Source: Serratia rhizosphaerae
GTDB lineage: Bacteria; Pseudomonadota; Gammaproteobacteria; Enterobacterales; Enterobacteriaceae
Direction: 5' to 3'
DNA length: 64,000 nt
Assembly (NCBI RefSeq): GCF_009817885.1
Contig: NZ_CP041764.1
Coordinates: 3,968,001-4,032,000 of the forward strand
The notes under the pieces: model-generated
What the model saw: the letters and a program-made list of their open reading frames with translations, nothing else
Databases searched by the model: none
Told to the model about the DNA's origin: nothing
Made by a program: the position numbers and the translations under genes
Part shown: positions 25,982 through 35,018 of the stretch, piece by piece
Layout of the letters: the number at the start of each line of letters is the position of its first letter
Numbering within the stretch: position 1 is the stretch's first letter

Positions 25982-27421
25982 ATGTTGAACTTATTTGCGC
26001 AGCTTCGTCAACGGGTGATCGCCACGCCGTGGTACCCCAAACGGAAGAGTTACCGCGTGCTGTTTCGGCGCGAGATCGTGCCGTTGGCGGTGCCGATCTT
26101 GCTGGAGAACACCTGCGTCCTGCTGATGGGCGTATTGAGTACGTTTCTGGTGAGCTGGCTGGGCAAGGAGGCAATGGCCGGGGTCGGGCTGGCGGACAGC
26201 TTCAACATGGTGATCATCGCCTTTTTCGCCGCGGTGGATCTTGGCACCACGGTGGTGGTGGCGTTCAGCCTGGGCAAACTGGATCACCAGCGGGCGCGCG
26301 CGGCGGCGCGTCAGTCGCTGGTGCTGATGACGGTGGTGGCGCTGCTGCTGGCGGCGGCGATCCACCTGGCCGGCGAGCAGATTATTGATGTGATTGCCGG
26401 CGCCGCCACGCCGGAGGTAAAGGCGCTGGCGCTCTCCTATCTGCAGACCACCGTGTGGAGCTACCCGGCGGCGGCGATTGCGCTGATCGGCAGCGGTGCT
26501 CTGCGCGGCGCGGGCAACACCAAAATTCCGCTGCTGATCAATGGCGGCATGAACATCCTCAATATCATTATCAGCAGCGCGCTGATTTACGGCATTCCGG
26601 GCTGGGACGGTCTGGGCTTCATCGGGGCCGGACTGGGGCTGACCCTGTCACGCTATATTGGCGCCGTGGCGATTATTTATGTGCTGGCGATCGGCTTTAA
26701 TCCGTCGCTGCACATTACCCTGAAGAGCTATTTCAGCCGGTTGCAGCTATCGATCCTGAAAGAGGTGCTGGGCATCGGCATTCCCGCCAGCATTGAGTCG
26801 GTGCTGTTTAACGGCGGCAAATTGCTGACGCAGATGTTTGTGGCCGGCATGGGCACCAGCGTGATCGCCGGTAACTTTATCGCTTTCTCGATCGCCTCGC
26901 TGATTAACCTGCCGGGCAATGCGCTGGGCTCGGCGTCGACCATTATCGTGGGACGGCGGCTGGGCAAGGGGCAAATTGGCCAGGCGGAGCGGCAGCTGCG
27001 GCATATTTTCTGGCTGTCGACCCTTGGCCTGACGCTGCTGGCCTGGGGCAGCGCGCCGTTCGCCGGGCTGTTTGCCGCGTTCTATACCCAGCAGGATGAT
27101 GTGAAAGAGGTGGTGAAGGTGCTGATCTGGCTGAACGCCGCCTTTATGCCGATTTGGGCCGCCTCCTGGGTGCTGCCCGCCGGGCTGAAGGGCGCGCGCG
27201 ACGCGCGTTTTGCCATGTGGGTGTCGATGTTGGGCATGTGGGGCTGCCGGGTGGTAGCCGGCTATACGCTGGGGATCGTGCTGGGCATGGGGGTGACCGG
27301 CGTCTGGCTGGGGATGTTTATGGACTGGGCGGTACGCGGCGCGCTGTTCTACTGGCGTATGGTCAGCGGCCGTTGGCTGTGGAAGTATCCGCGCAATAAG
27401 GACAACGCGCCCCGGGACTAA
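25982..27421 (+). CDS. yeeO: MATE-family exporter YeeO
   Basis: A 479-aa multidrug and toxin extrusion protein with 12 TM helices, closely matching the core of E. coli YeeO, a flavin mononucleotide/FAD exporter: R-S-Y-R-[LV]-L-F-R-R-E-I, P-I-[FL]-L-E-N-[LT]-C-V-L-L-M-G-V-L-S, G-A-L-R-G-A-G-N-T-K-I-P-L-L-I-N-G-G-M-N and W-V-L-P-A-G-L-K-G-A-R-D-A-R. E. coli YeeO has a longer N-terminus. The ATG at 25982 has a close GGAGC; the frame is open upstream into the amn promoter region, so a longer form cannot be excluded. Its last 4 nt overlap the end of the convergent DUF805 gene. Confidence 0.9.
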   Translation: MLNLFAQLRQRVIATPWYPKRKSYRVLFRREIVPLAVPILLENTCVLLMGVLSTFLVSWLGKEAMAGVGLADSFNMVIIAFFAAVDLGTTVVVAFSLGKLDHQRARAAARQSLVLMTVVALLLAAAIHLAGEQIIDVIAGAATPEVKALALSYLQTTVWSYPAAAIALIGSGALRGAGNTKIPLLINGGMNILNIIISSALIYGIPGWDGLGFIGAGLGLTLSRYIGAVAIIYVLAIGFNPSLHITLKSYFSRLQLSILKEVLGIGIPASIESVLFNGGKLLTQMFVAGMGTSVIAGNFIAFSIASLINLPGNALGSASTIIVGRRLGKGQIGQAERQLRHIFWLSTLGLTLLAWGSAPFAGLFAAFYTQQDDVKEVVKVLIWLNAAFMPIWAASWVLPAGLKGARDARFAMWVSMLGMWGCRVVAGYTLGIVLGMGVTGVWLGMFMDWAVRGALFYWRMVSGRWLWKYPRNKDNAPRD

Positions 27422-27774
27422 TTTTGCGGATAGCGGGTGTAGGGGTTTTTATTATTGAGCGACGGCAGAAACATGGCGCCAATCAGCGCCAGGTGCGGCA
27501 TCACAAACCAGCAGAAACACCAGGTGCCGCTGTAGCCGCCGTCATGCAGGCGGCGGATATTGCTGGCCAGCAGCGGCAGCACAAAGATAATGACCACGAT
27601 CCATGAAAGCGGGTAATTCATTACCACCTTTAGCGCCAGGTAAAACACAAACCACAGGTGCTGAAATACCATCAGCGTGATATAGAATGCGCGGCTGTCC
27701 CGGCCTTCGATGCTGAACGACTGTCGATATCCCTGATAGATCACATTTAACAGGTAAATGATAACATCCTCCAT
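27418..27774 (-). CDS. DUF805 inner-membrane protein
   Basis: A 118-aa protein with about four TM helices and the DUF805 hallmark R-R-L-H-D-G-G-Y-S-G (about residues 73-82). The family (E. coli YhaH/YhaI) has no established function. It ends in N-P-Y-T-R-Y-P-Q-N. Start ATG 27772-27774; upstream AT-rich DNA should hold its promoter. It is convergent with yeeO with a 4-nt overlap. Confidence 0.87.
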   Translation of the reverse strand: MEDVIIYLLNVIYQGYRQSFSIEGRDSRAFYITLMVFQHLWFVFYLALKVVMNYPLSWIVVIIFVLPLLASNIRRLHDGGYSGTWCFCWFVMPHLALIGAMFLPSLNNKNPYTRYPQN

Positions 27775-27842
27775 GATAGATATATTTTATATATCAATAA
27801 TTTAATAACTTATAGATCATGAAGGGGAAGGGCAAGCGTTTA

Positions 27843-28745
27843 TCATTTATCTGCAGGTTGCCCCGCCATTTGCTGCAATAACCAATGTTGCAGCGCGATA
27901 ATATCCGCCCGCTGCGCCGTTTCCTCCGTTGTCACCAGGTAATAGCGCGCGCCGGGCAGCGATTCGTCAAACGGTGCGGTCAGCACGCCGCGCTGCAGCA
28001 GGTCGTTCGCCAGCAGCCGGCTGGCGATGACCACGCCTTGTCCCGCCACCGCCGCCTGCAGCGCGTGCGTTTCATCGCTGAAAATCAGGCCGCCGCTGCA
28101 GTCCAGCCCGTCAGGCCCGTAGCGCCGTCGCCAGTTTTGCCAGGTGGGCGAGTCGGCGGGTACGTGCCGCTGCTCCACGTGGAACAGCGTGGCGGCGCGT
28201 AAATCCTCCTTTTCTTTGATGCCGAGCGACGGGCTGGCCACCAGAATAAAGCGGTCTTCATACAGCAGGGTGCTGTGCAGGTGAGTTTCCGGCGTTTCGC
28301 GGTAGCGGATGGCGGCATCGACGGTGCGCTGGGTTAAATCCACCCGCTCAACGCTGGTGTGCAGACGTAAATCAATGGCCGGCAGCTGCGCTTTAAAATC
28401 GGCCAGGCGGGGTACCAGCCAGTGGGTGAGAAAATTGGAGGTGGTGGTGACCGTCAGCGCCGGCGGCTGAGCGGCCTGCATAATCTGCGCGGTGGCGGTC
28501 TCCAGCGCGCTGAAGGCGCTTTGCGTTGCGCCGTATAACAATTCCCCGGCCTGGGTCAGGCTGACGCCCTGGGCGCTGCGTTCACAGACCCGGCATTCCA
28601 GCATCGACTCCAGCAGTTTGATCTGATGGCTGACGGCGGTGGCGCTGACGCCCAACTGTTCGGCGGCCTGCTTAAAGCTCAGGCAGCCCGCAACGGCATG
28701 GAAGGCGCGTACGGCGCCCAGCGGCGGTAAACGTGGTTTTCTCAT
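27843..28745 (-). CDS. LysR-family regulator, GcvA-like
   Basis: A 300-aa LysR regulator. The N-terminal winged HTH starts R-K-P-R-L-P-P-L-G-A-V-R-A-F-H-A-V-A and continues S-F-K-Q-A-A-E-Q-L-G-V-S-A-T-A-V-S-H-Q-I, the GcvA subgroup pattern; the rest is the periplasmic-binding-like effector domain. It is divergent from the small membrane gene at 28880, which is its most likely target. Ligand unknown. Confidence 0.88.
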   Translation of the reverse strand: MRKPRLPPLGAVRAFHAVAGCLSFKQAAEQLGVSATAVSHQIKLLESMLECRVCERSAQGVSLTQAGELLYGATQSAFSALETATAQIMQAAQPPALTVTTTSNFLTHWLVPRLADFKAQLPAIDLRLHTSVERVDLTQRTVDAAIRYRETPETHLHSTLLYEDRFILVASPSLGIKEKEDLRAATLFHVEQRHVPADSPTWQNWRRRYGPDGLDCSGGLIFSDETHALQAAVAGQGVVIASRLLANDLLQRGVLTAPFDESLPGARYYLVTTEETAQRADIIALQHWLLQQMAGQPADK

Positions 28746-28879
28746 GGCTGAGTTATTCTCATCTATGAATGAAATCTATGACTTTGATTGCCTGATTATA
28801 CGCGAGATAAGCTTATTGCACTTGCTCACTGAGGGTGAGTTTATCTCATGATTATTGCGTATGATGCAGGAGGACGATG

Positions 28880-29452
28880 ATGATACCGTTAGCCAAACAG
28901 CCGGACGCAGGCGCGATCGCGCCGCCGGGTGCGGTGCTCCGGGCGATCGTGCTGAGCGTACTGTTATCTGCGGCGCTGCTGCTGTTCCGGCAGTATGGCT
29001 GGGCGCAGCCGCTGCCCGGTGTTGCGCTGCCGTTCAGCCTGGCGCTGGCCTTTACCTGCGGCGCGGCGCTGGGGCGTTACCGTCCGCTGGCGCAGCCGTC
29101 GCCGCTGGTGGTGGCGCGCTATGGCTTATTGATCGCTGCCGCAGGGCTGCTATGGATCCTGCTGGCGCTGCACGGACAGCTGGAATGGACGATGCTGCTG
29201 CCGGGCGCCTGGCTGACCGGCGCCGGTCTGGGCGCGGTCTACCAGCGTCATCGCGCTAGCGCGCCGCCGGGGCGACATCCTGTTTGGGGGCGCGCCGCGC
29301 TGGCGCTGATCTGCGGCGCGGCGCTGGCGGCGACGCAGTGGCTGCAGTGGCAGGCGGCGGGCGGGTTTAACTTCGCTTTGGCGCTGCTGGTGGATATGGT
29401 TCTGTTTGGCGCACTGCTGGTGCGCATTGTCGAACGCGACCGTGAAAGCTGA
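28880..29452 (+). CDS. Six-TM membrane protein of unknown function
   Basis: A 190-aa hydrophobic protein with about six TM helices (two long hydrophobic stretches in each third), an R-Y-R-P-L loop near residue 72 and a basic C-terminal end R-I-V-E-R-D-R-E-S. Two adjacent ATG codons (28877, 28880) follow AGGAGG; the second has the better spacing. I do not recognise the family. The divergent GcvA-like regulator may control it. Composition is like the surrounding core genes. Confidence 0.68.
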   Translation: MIPLAKQPDAGAIAPPGAVLRAIVLSVLLSAALLLFRQYGWAQPLPGVALPFSLALAFTCGAALGRYRPLAQPSPLVVARYGLLIAAAGLLWILLALHGQLEWTMLLPGAWLTGAGLGAVYQRHRASAPPGRHPVWGRAALALICGAALAATQWLQWQAAGGFNFALALLVDMVLFGALLVRIVERDRES

Positions 29453-29570
29453 CACCGGCGCAGCGGTTAACCCGGTTTTCAGCTAAGCAACGCAAAAATG
29501 CATATTTCCTTTCCGGGCCGGTAAGCGTTTTACTTCTCTCAGGCGTCAATCATTGACTGAGGAGGGGAGC

Positions 29571-29738
29571 ATGAAGCGTTTACTGGCTTTTTTGCGGTTC
29601 AGCCGTGGGGTACAGGCCGAACCGCAGCAGACGAAGCAGCCCGGCGACAGCGCCGCGCTGTTGGAAACCATGCTGGCCACCAGCCAGCTGTACGGTTTTG
29701 AGTTCCATCCTTCGCTGCTGCGTCATTATGGAAAATAA
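29571..29738 (+). CDS. Possible small protein (55 aa)
   Basis: ATG 29571 follows a strong GAGGGGAGC ribosome site. The product begins M-K-R-L-L-A-F-L-R-F-S-R-G, is basic at the N-terminus and then hydrophilic (A-E-P-Q-Q-T-K-Q-P-G-D-S) with a final L-L-E-T-M-L-A-T-S-Q-L-Y-G-F-E-F. No family recognised. A second, shifted frame continues past its end to 29796 in phase with the residues at the join, so a longer product by frameshift is conceivable but unsupported. Confidence 0.4.
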   Translation: MKRLLAFLRFSRGVQAEPQQTKQPGDSAALLETMLATSQLYGFEFHPSLLRHYGK

Positions 29739-29796
29739 TCGCTACCGCCGCGCGATGCGCTACAGCTACTGGAATGAGCTGTGCGTGACTGCCTGA

Positions 29797-31023
29797 TTAA
29801 AAGGCGGTATCTAGCTCCGCCTGCACGTTGTAGTCGTCATCGACCAGCAACAGCGTTTTCCATTTATCAAAGGTCAGGCAGGGATGGGAGGTGCCGAAGA
29901 TCAGGATATCGCCGACCTGCACATCGCTGTCAGGCACCAGCCTCAGCATACAGTGCTGGTCCATGACCTCGCTGCTGGTATAGGCGCCGGGCCTGAACGG
30001 CAGCGCCTTACCCGCCCGGTAATGGGCGACCGGCTGCGGCAGCCCGGCGTCAAAGGCGCAGTCACGCTTGCCAAAATTAACAATCGCCAGCCGGGCTTCC
30101 GGCACCGATTGCACCATGGCCACCAGCTGCAGAGCGGCGCTGAGATCGCCGCCGAGATCGCAGGCGATGCGGTCGCGCGCCAGCAGCGCATCCTGCGCCT
30201 GCTGATAGATGCCGTTGTCATGGGTGATATAACAGCCGGGGCGAATTACAATGCGGCAGTGCGGCGGCTTTTTTGCCGTCAGCCAGACGTTGCATACCAC
30301 GTCATACCACACGGTGCCTGCACCGGTCAGAATAAACTCCCCGTCGACATGCTCCGCCATATTGCAGGCCAGCGCCGCCGCCGCGCTGAGCAAGGCTTCT
30401 ATCTGCGGCTGCGGATCGTCGCCGTGCAGCACGCCTTCATACAGCTCCAGCCCGCGCAGCCGCAGGCCCGGCAGCGCCGCGATCTTGGCCGCCAGCGCCA
30501 GCGCCTCCGCCGTACTGCGGCAGCCGCAGCGGCCGCCCGGCACGCCCAGCTCCACCAGCACGTCCAGCGTTTGTCCCTGAGCGTGGAAAAAGGCGGCAAG
30601 CGAGGCGGCATTGTCCACACTGTCGACGCAGCACAGAAAATCACAGTGCGGATAGCGCTGTTTCAACTGCGACACTAATTGCATATTGGCTTTGCCCACC
30701 AGTTGGTTCGCCATCAGCACCCGCTCGATGTCCGCAGACATGGCGGCATGTGCCTGCCAGGCGCTGCCGACGCCAATTGCCCAGGCGCCGGCCTCCTGCT
30801 GCCGGCGAAAAATCCACGGCGTCATGGTGGTTTTGCCGTGCGGCGCGAGTGAAACCCCGCGCTTATCGGCATAACGCTGCATCCAGCGGATATTATTTTC
30901 CAGCGCGCCGGCCTGAATCACCGCGGCCGGCAGGCAGACATCTTCATGCAGCAGATTGCTGATGCCGGCGGCGGAAACGTGCATCGGCGCCGATTTATGC
31001 TTTGCGCTATTGACGGTCGTCAT
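29797..31023 (-). CDS. DSD1-family PLP-dependent D-amino acid lyase (possible amino-sugar-acid dehydratase)
   Basis: A 408-aa fold-III PLP enzyme with an alanine-racemase-like N-terminal barrel and a D-serine dehydratase-like C-terminal domain. Lys64 in A-P-H-G-K-T-T-M binds PLP. The C-terminal H-P-C-L-T-F-D-K-W provides the H-x-C metal site seen in DSD1 and D-threo-3-hydroxyaspartate dehydratase. The family removes water or cleaves carbon bonds from D-3-hydroxy amino acids; D-glucosaminate ammonia-lyase activity has been reported for PLP enzymes of this kind. The gene overlaps the symporter gene by ATGA and ends the operon. Its partners suggest a 2-amino-2-deoxy-aldonate substrate (inference). 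It could instead act on a plain D-amino acid such as D-serine. Confidence 0.82.
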   Translation of the reverse strand: MTTVNSAKHKSAPMHVSAAGISNLLHEDVCLPAAVIQAGALENNIRWMQRYADKRGVSLAPHGKTTMTPWIFRRQQEAGAWAIGVGSAWQAHAAMSADIERVLMANQLVGKANMQLVSQLKQRYPHCDFLCCVDSVDNAASLAAFFHAQGQTLDVLVELGVPGGRCGCRSTAEALALAAKIAALPGLRLRGLELYEGVLHGDDPQPQIEALLSAAAALACNMAEHVDGEFILTGAGTVWYDVVCNVWLTAKKPPHCRIVIRPGCYITHDNGIYQQAQDALLARDRIACDLGGDLSAALQLVAMVQSVPEARLAIVNFGKRDCAFDAGLPQPVAHYRAGKALPFRPGAYTSSEVMDQHCMLRLVPDSDVQVGDILIFGTSHPCLTFDKWKTLLLVDDDYNVQAELDTAF

Positions 31024-32504
31024 TTGCTCTCTCCCGCCAGCGGTCCGATTGGTTTGGTATCGGTGTGGGTGGTTTCCCGTTCGTCGGTGATCATTTGCAG
31101 CACCTCCTCGCGTGACAGTTTATTTTTCGGGGTGAGCAGGGTGACGGCAACGGCGGCCACCAGGCTGACGAGCAGCGCCGGGATCACCGGGTTGCCGAGC
31201 GCCTGTGACCAGGCCGGGATCAGAATCACGGTCAGCGAGGTCAGGCTGCCGCCCAGCAGCGCGGCAATGCAGCCCTGCCAGTTGAAGCGCAGCCAGAATT
31301 TACCCAGCAGCACGGTGACGCACATGCCCGACATAATCATTGAAATCATTTTGGTGATATAGCCAATGATGTCATTCGACGTCAGGGCGAAAATCAGCGC
31401 CAGCAGAATCACCAGCAGCAGGAAAATGCGCGACAGATTGATGGCTTTCTCCGGCGGCGGCATTTTCCCTGTCACCATGGTGTAAATATCACGCAGAATG
31501 ATGGAAACCCCGGCAATTGCATCCGAACTGCCGGATGACAGGTTGGCAGACATGCCGGCGATCAGCACCACCATGGCCAGCGCGGCCGGCAGGGCGTTGG
31601 TGGCGAACAGGAAGGCAAAGCTGGGGTTCTCCAGCTCGGGGTTCATCACGTGCGTCGCCATGCCGATAATTGCCGGCAGGAATGAAAAGCCCATGTACAG
31701 CACGCCGGTAATCACGAAAGATTGGCGGATGGAGCGCGTCGAGGCGGCGGAGTAGATGCGCTGACGGTAAGACGGCGTTGCCAGTACGCCAATGCCGATG
31801 ACGATCGCCAGAGAGAGCGCCGGCCACAGGCCGAGCTTGCCGATGCCGAACAGCGTAAAGGCCTGCGGATCGGTGTTGGCGACCAGGGTGTCCCAGCCGC
31901 CGACGTAACTGACGGACAGCGCGGCCAGCACGATAAAGCCGAGGAACAGCACGATGGATTGCAGCGTGTCGATCCAGGAGACGGCTTTATACCCGCCGAT
32001 GCCGACATAGAAGATAAAGCCGACGGCGATAATGATCTTGGCTACGGTGATATCGATATCCGCCGCCCAGGCCAGATACAGCCCGCCGCCGAGGATATGC
32101 GCGCCCAGCCAGCCGATTGAGGCGAGGAAAATCAGCAGGGCCACCAGGTTCTTCACGATGCGGCTGCCGCCGGTGTAGTAGCAGATCTCCTCGCTCATGG
32201 TCATAAAGCGCAGTTTCCTGACCGGCCCGAACAGCCAGGCGGTAAGGAGGATGCCGGTTGCGCCGCCGATGCCGTACAGCATGCCGGCCCAGCCGTTGGT
32301 ATAGCCAAAGCTCACCGCGCCGATGCTGGAGCCGGTGCCGACCATGGTGCCGACGGTGGAGCCCAGGGTCAGCAGCATCGGCAGCTTTCTGCCGCCGAGG
32401 ATAAAGTCTTCCCCCGTTTTCTGGTGGCGGGTAACGTACCAGCCGATCGCCATCATGACGAAGGCATAGAGTAAAAACCAGATCAGGAAATTGTTGTGTT
32501 CCAT
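31020..32504 (-). CDS. Sodium:solute symporter (SSS family)
   Basis: A 494-aa inner-membrane transporter with about 13 TM helices. N-terminal W-Y-V-T-R-H-Q-K-T-G-E-D-F-I-L-G-G-R-K-L-P is the usual SSS opening, followed by G-S-T-V-G-T-M-V-G-T-G-S-S-I-G-A around the sodium site and the S-S-G-S-S-D-A-I-A-G segment of TM8. It sits between RidA and the PLP lyase in the operon, so it most likely imports the acylated compound on which the pathway acts. The short cytosolic tail (T-H-T-D-T-K-P-I-G) ends in the ATGA overlap with the lyase gene. Confidence 0.88.
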   Translation of the reverse strand: MEHNNFLIWFLLYAFVMMAIGWYVTRHQKTGEDFILGGRKLPMLLTLGSTVGTMVGTGSSIGAVSFGYTNGWAGMLYGIGGATGILLTAWLFGPVRKLRFMTMSEEICYYTGGSRIVKNLVALLIFLASIGWLGAHILGGGLYLAWAADIDITVAKIIIAVGFIFYVGIGGYKAVSWIDTLQSIVLFLGFIVLAALSVSYVGGWDTLVANTDPQAFTLFGIGKLGLWPALSLAIVIGIGVLATPSYRQRIYSAASTRSIRQSFVITGVLYMGFSFLPAIIGMATHVMNPELENPSFAFLFATNALPAALAMVVLIAGMSANLSSGSSDAIAGVSIILRDIYTMVTGKMPPPEKAINLSRIFLLLVILLALIFALTSNDIIGYITKMISMIMSGMCVTVLLGKFWLRFNWQGCIAALLGGSLTSLTVILIPAWSQALGNPVIPALLVSLVAAVAVTLLTPKNKLSREEVLQMITDERETTHTDTKPIGPLAGESK

Positions 32505-32532
32505 AATATTCCCTTACGTAGTGATAATGCCG

Positions 32533-32928
32533 TTAGTTCTGCTTGTATTTGGCGTTAAAACAGGTGATGTCGACCTCGACCATGCAGTCGACGACCAGAT
32601 CGGCCACGCAGCACACGCGTGCGGGCGGATGCTCGGCAAAGAAATGGCGGAAGACCTTATTGAAGGACTGGAAGTAGCGCGCGTCGGTCAGAAAGACTTT
32701 CATATGTACGATATCTTCTTTGCCGAAACCCGCCTCGTTCATGATGTCGAGACAGTTTTGAATCGCCTGGGTGGACTGGGCGACGATGCCGCCGTCGATA
32801 ATCTCCCCGTCGACCATCGGCGTCTGGCCGGAGACGTACAGCCAGCCGTCTGCGCTGACCGCTTTGGCGAAAGGTAGGTTTTGTCCGCCGGTGCCCGTGG
32901 AGCCGGTAATCCCGTAACGTTTAATCAT
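32533..32928 (-). CDS. RidA-family imine/enamine deaminase
   Basis: A 131-aa member of the RidA/YjgF family, which hydrolyses reactive 2-aminoacrylate-type enamines/imines made by PLP dehydratases into 2-keto acids and ammonia. The P-x-R motif carrying the catalytic arginine is present (H-P-P-A-R-V-C-C-V, about residue 105), together with the L-Y-V-S-G-Q-T-P start and a V-E-V-D-I near the end. Position in an operon with a PLP lyase fits its biochemical role directly. Start ATG 32926-32928. Confidence 0.9.
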   Translation of the reverse strand: MIKRYGITGSTGTGGQNLPFAKAVSADGWLYVSGQTPMVDGEIIDGGIVAQSTQAIQNCLDIMNEAGFGKEDIVHMKVFLTDARYFQSFNKVFRHFFAEHPPARVCCVADLVVDCMVEVDITCFNAKYKQN

Positions 32929-32944
32929 AATGTCCTCTTACTGG

Positions 32945-34381
32945 TTAATGAGTTTTACTCAGGAACTTCCCGGCGCGCCGGCCGGTCATCTGTTGCTGGC
33001 TGTAGGTCAGTACGCCGTTGACGAACACGTGCTCAATACCGTCGGCCCGCTGTTTCGGCTGCTGGAAGGTGGCGGCATCGTTGATGCGTTCCGGGTCGAA
33101 CAGCACCAAATCGGCAAAGTAGCCCTCTTTGATCAGCCCGCGCTGCCGCATACCGAAGCGTTGTGCGGACATGCCGGTCATCTTGTGTACGGCGGTGGCC
33201 AGCGGGAACAGCTTTTCGTCGCGGCTGTAGTGGCCCAATACCCGCGGGAAGGTGCCCCACAGGCGCGGATGGGGGTTGGGATCGCAGGGCAGACCGTCGG
33301 AGCCGATCATGGCGCTGGGGTGAGCCAGTACGCGGCGCACATCAGCTTCATCCATCTGGAAATAGATGGCGCCGGCGGGAATCAGCCGGCGGGCGGCGCT
33401 GTGAATATCGGTATTCCAGGCGGCGGCGATTTCCTGCAGATTTTTGCCCGCCATGTCCGGGTGCGGCGTGGACCAGGTGATCAAAATGTCATAGTCCGCC
33501 GTGACCTGCTGCGGATCGAGGTTGGAGGAACCGGCGCGGTACGGGTAGAGATCGCAGCTGATATCCTGGCTGTGCTGATACTTCTCTATCAGCGCCAGCG
33601 TTTCCACCGTGCGTCCCCAGTTTTTGGCGCCTGCGCATTTATGGTGGGAGATCTGTACCGGCACCCGGGCGTGACGGCCAACGTGAAATGCTTCATGCAT
33701 GGCGTCAATAATCCCGTCATATTCGGTGCGCATATGGGTGGTATAGATGCCCTGATGTTCGGCCAGCAGTTCCGCCAGCGCGCAGATCTCTTCCGTTGAG
33801 GCGTTAACGGCGTTGCCGTAGGACAGGCCGGTGCTCAGCCCCAGCGCCCCCTGTTGCAGCGCCTGCCGCAGGGCGGCGCGCATATCGTCGATACTGGCGC
33901 TTTGCGCCGGCTCGTTCAGTGACGCGACAAAGTTGTTGCGCAGCGTGGTGTGGCCGATAAGCGTGGCGACGTTCACCGACGGCGTGACCTCGTCCACTTT
34001 GCGGCGATAGCTGGCCAGATCCGGGTAACGAAACTCCGCCAGTTCTCCCAGCAGGTTGAGCGGGTCGGGCACGTCGTCTTTCATCACCGCGCAGGCGGCG
34101 CTGATGCCGCAGTTGCCGACGATGATACTGGTGACGCCCTGCGAGGTTTTCTCAACATATTCCGGGTGCTTGATCACGATCAGATCGTCATGGGTGTGGA
34201 CGTCGATGAATCCGGGCGACAGTACCCGGCCGCGACACTCCAGCGTGACGTCCGCATCGTCATTAATAACCGGCGCGATACGGGTGATGCGGTCGTCGCT
34301 GACGGCTACGTCGGCGATGTAACCGGCGCCGCCGGAGCCGTCAATCACGGTGGCGTTTTTAAACAGGTAGTGATGTTTCAT
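32945..34381 (-). CDS. N-acyl-D-amino-acid deacylase (amidohydrolase)
   Basis: A 478-aa metal-dependent amidohydrolase of the D-aminoacylase group. Metal-binding motifs are H-T-H-D-D in G-F-I-D-V-H-T-H-D-D (about residue 68), the cysteine in V-G-N-C-G-I-S (about residue 98), H in T-T-H-M-R-T-E, H-H in I-S-H-H-K, and the aspartate in I-G-S-D-G-L-P. Such enzymes remove the acyl group from N-acyl-D-amino acids. The start ATG 34379-34381, 10 nt after the aldolase stop, gives the family's normal N-terminus. In this operon the deacylase would free the amine for the PLP lyase. It might also remove a formyl or carbamoyl group. Confidence 0.88.
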   Translation of the reverse strand: MKHHYLFKNATVIDGSGGAGYIADVAVSDDRITRIAPVINDDADVTLECRGRVLSPGFIDVHTHDDLIVIKHPEYVEKTSQGVTSIIVGNCGISAACAVMKDDVPDPLNLLGELAEFRYPDLASYRRKVDEVTPSVNVATLIGHTTLRNNFVASLNEPAQSASIDDMRAALRQALQQGALGLSTGLSYGNAVNASTEEICALAELLAEHQGIYTTHMRTEYDGIIDAMHEAFHVGRHARVPVQISHHKCAGAKNWGRTVETLALIEKYQHSQDISCDLYPYRAGSSNLDPQQVTADYDILITWSTPHPDMAGKNLQEIAAAWNTDIHSAARRLIPAGAIYFQMDEADVRRVLAHPSAMIGSDGLPCDPNPHPRLWGTFPRVLGHYSRDEKLFPLATAVHKMTGMSAQRFGMRQRGLIKEGYFADLVLFDPERINDAATFQQPKQRADGIEHVFVNGVLTYSQQQMTGRRAGKFLSKTH

Positions 34382-34391
34382 AGCGATACCT

Positions 34392-35018
34392 TTAAGCGTT
34401 CTGATGGGGATGGGAGCGGTATGCCGCCACAAAGGCCCGCGCCTGCGCCGCTGTGCGTTCCGGCGTTTGTCCGGCCCGGTATAAGTCGTTGCCGAGTCCG
34501 GCGCCGCTGCAGCCTGCCTGCAGGTAGGCGCCGAGCGTGTCCGGCGTGACGCCGCCGACGGCGTAGAGGGCAATATCGGCGGGCAGCACGGATTTCAGCG
34601 CACGCACATAGCCGGGGCCGAACTGGCCGGCGGGGAACAGTTTGATTTGCCGGGCGCCGGCCTCGATGGCGCTGAAGGCCTCCGTCGGCGTCGCGCACCC
34701 CGGCAGCGCCGGCATCGCGTGGTGCAGCGCCCGGCGGATTACCGCAGGCTGCGTCGCCGGCGTCACAATAAACTGGCAACCTGCCGCCGCCAGCTGGTCA
34801 ACGTCGGCGACATTCACCACCGTGCCGGCGCCGATCAGCGTTTGTCCGCCATAGCGTTTGGCCGCGTGCGTAATGCTGGTTTGCCACGCCGGCGAGTTCA
34901 GCGGGATTTCAATCGCCTGAAAACCGGCCTCAATCAGTACGGGAAGATGATCGTCAATTTCATCGGGCGTAATGCCGCGCAGAATGGCGACCAGCGGCAG
35001 CGTAAGGTTCATTTTCAT
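34392..35018 (-). CDS. dgoA: 2-dehydro-3-deoxy-6-phosphogalactonate aldolase (DgoA-type)
   Basis: A 208-aa class I aldolase of the KDPG/KDPGal family. It has the Schiff-base lysine in I-K-L-F-P-A (about residue 126), E in A-I-E-I-P-L-N-S-P (DgoA-like, where Eda differs), G-A-G-T-V-V, and A-V-G-G-V-T-P. It splits 2-keto-3-deoxy-6-phosphogalactonate (or the gluconate epimer) to pyruvate and glyceraldehyde 3-phosphate. The gene overlaps the kinase stop by 4 nt. The usual partner genes dgoD (galactonate dehydratase) and dgoT are absent; a deacylase and PLP lyase take their place, which points to an amino-sugar acid instead of galactonate (inference). Confidence 0.87.
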   Translation of the reverse strand: MKMNLTLPLVAILRGITPDEIDDHLPVLIEAGFQAIEIPLNSPAWQTSITHAAKRYGGQTLIGAGTVVNVADVDQLAAAGCQFIVTPATQPAVIRRALHHAMPALPGCATPTEAFSAIEAGARQIKLFPAGQFGPGYVRALKSVLPADIALYAVGGVTPDTLGAYLQAGCSGAGLGNDLYRAGQTPERTAAQARAFVAAYRSHPHQNA

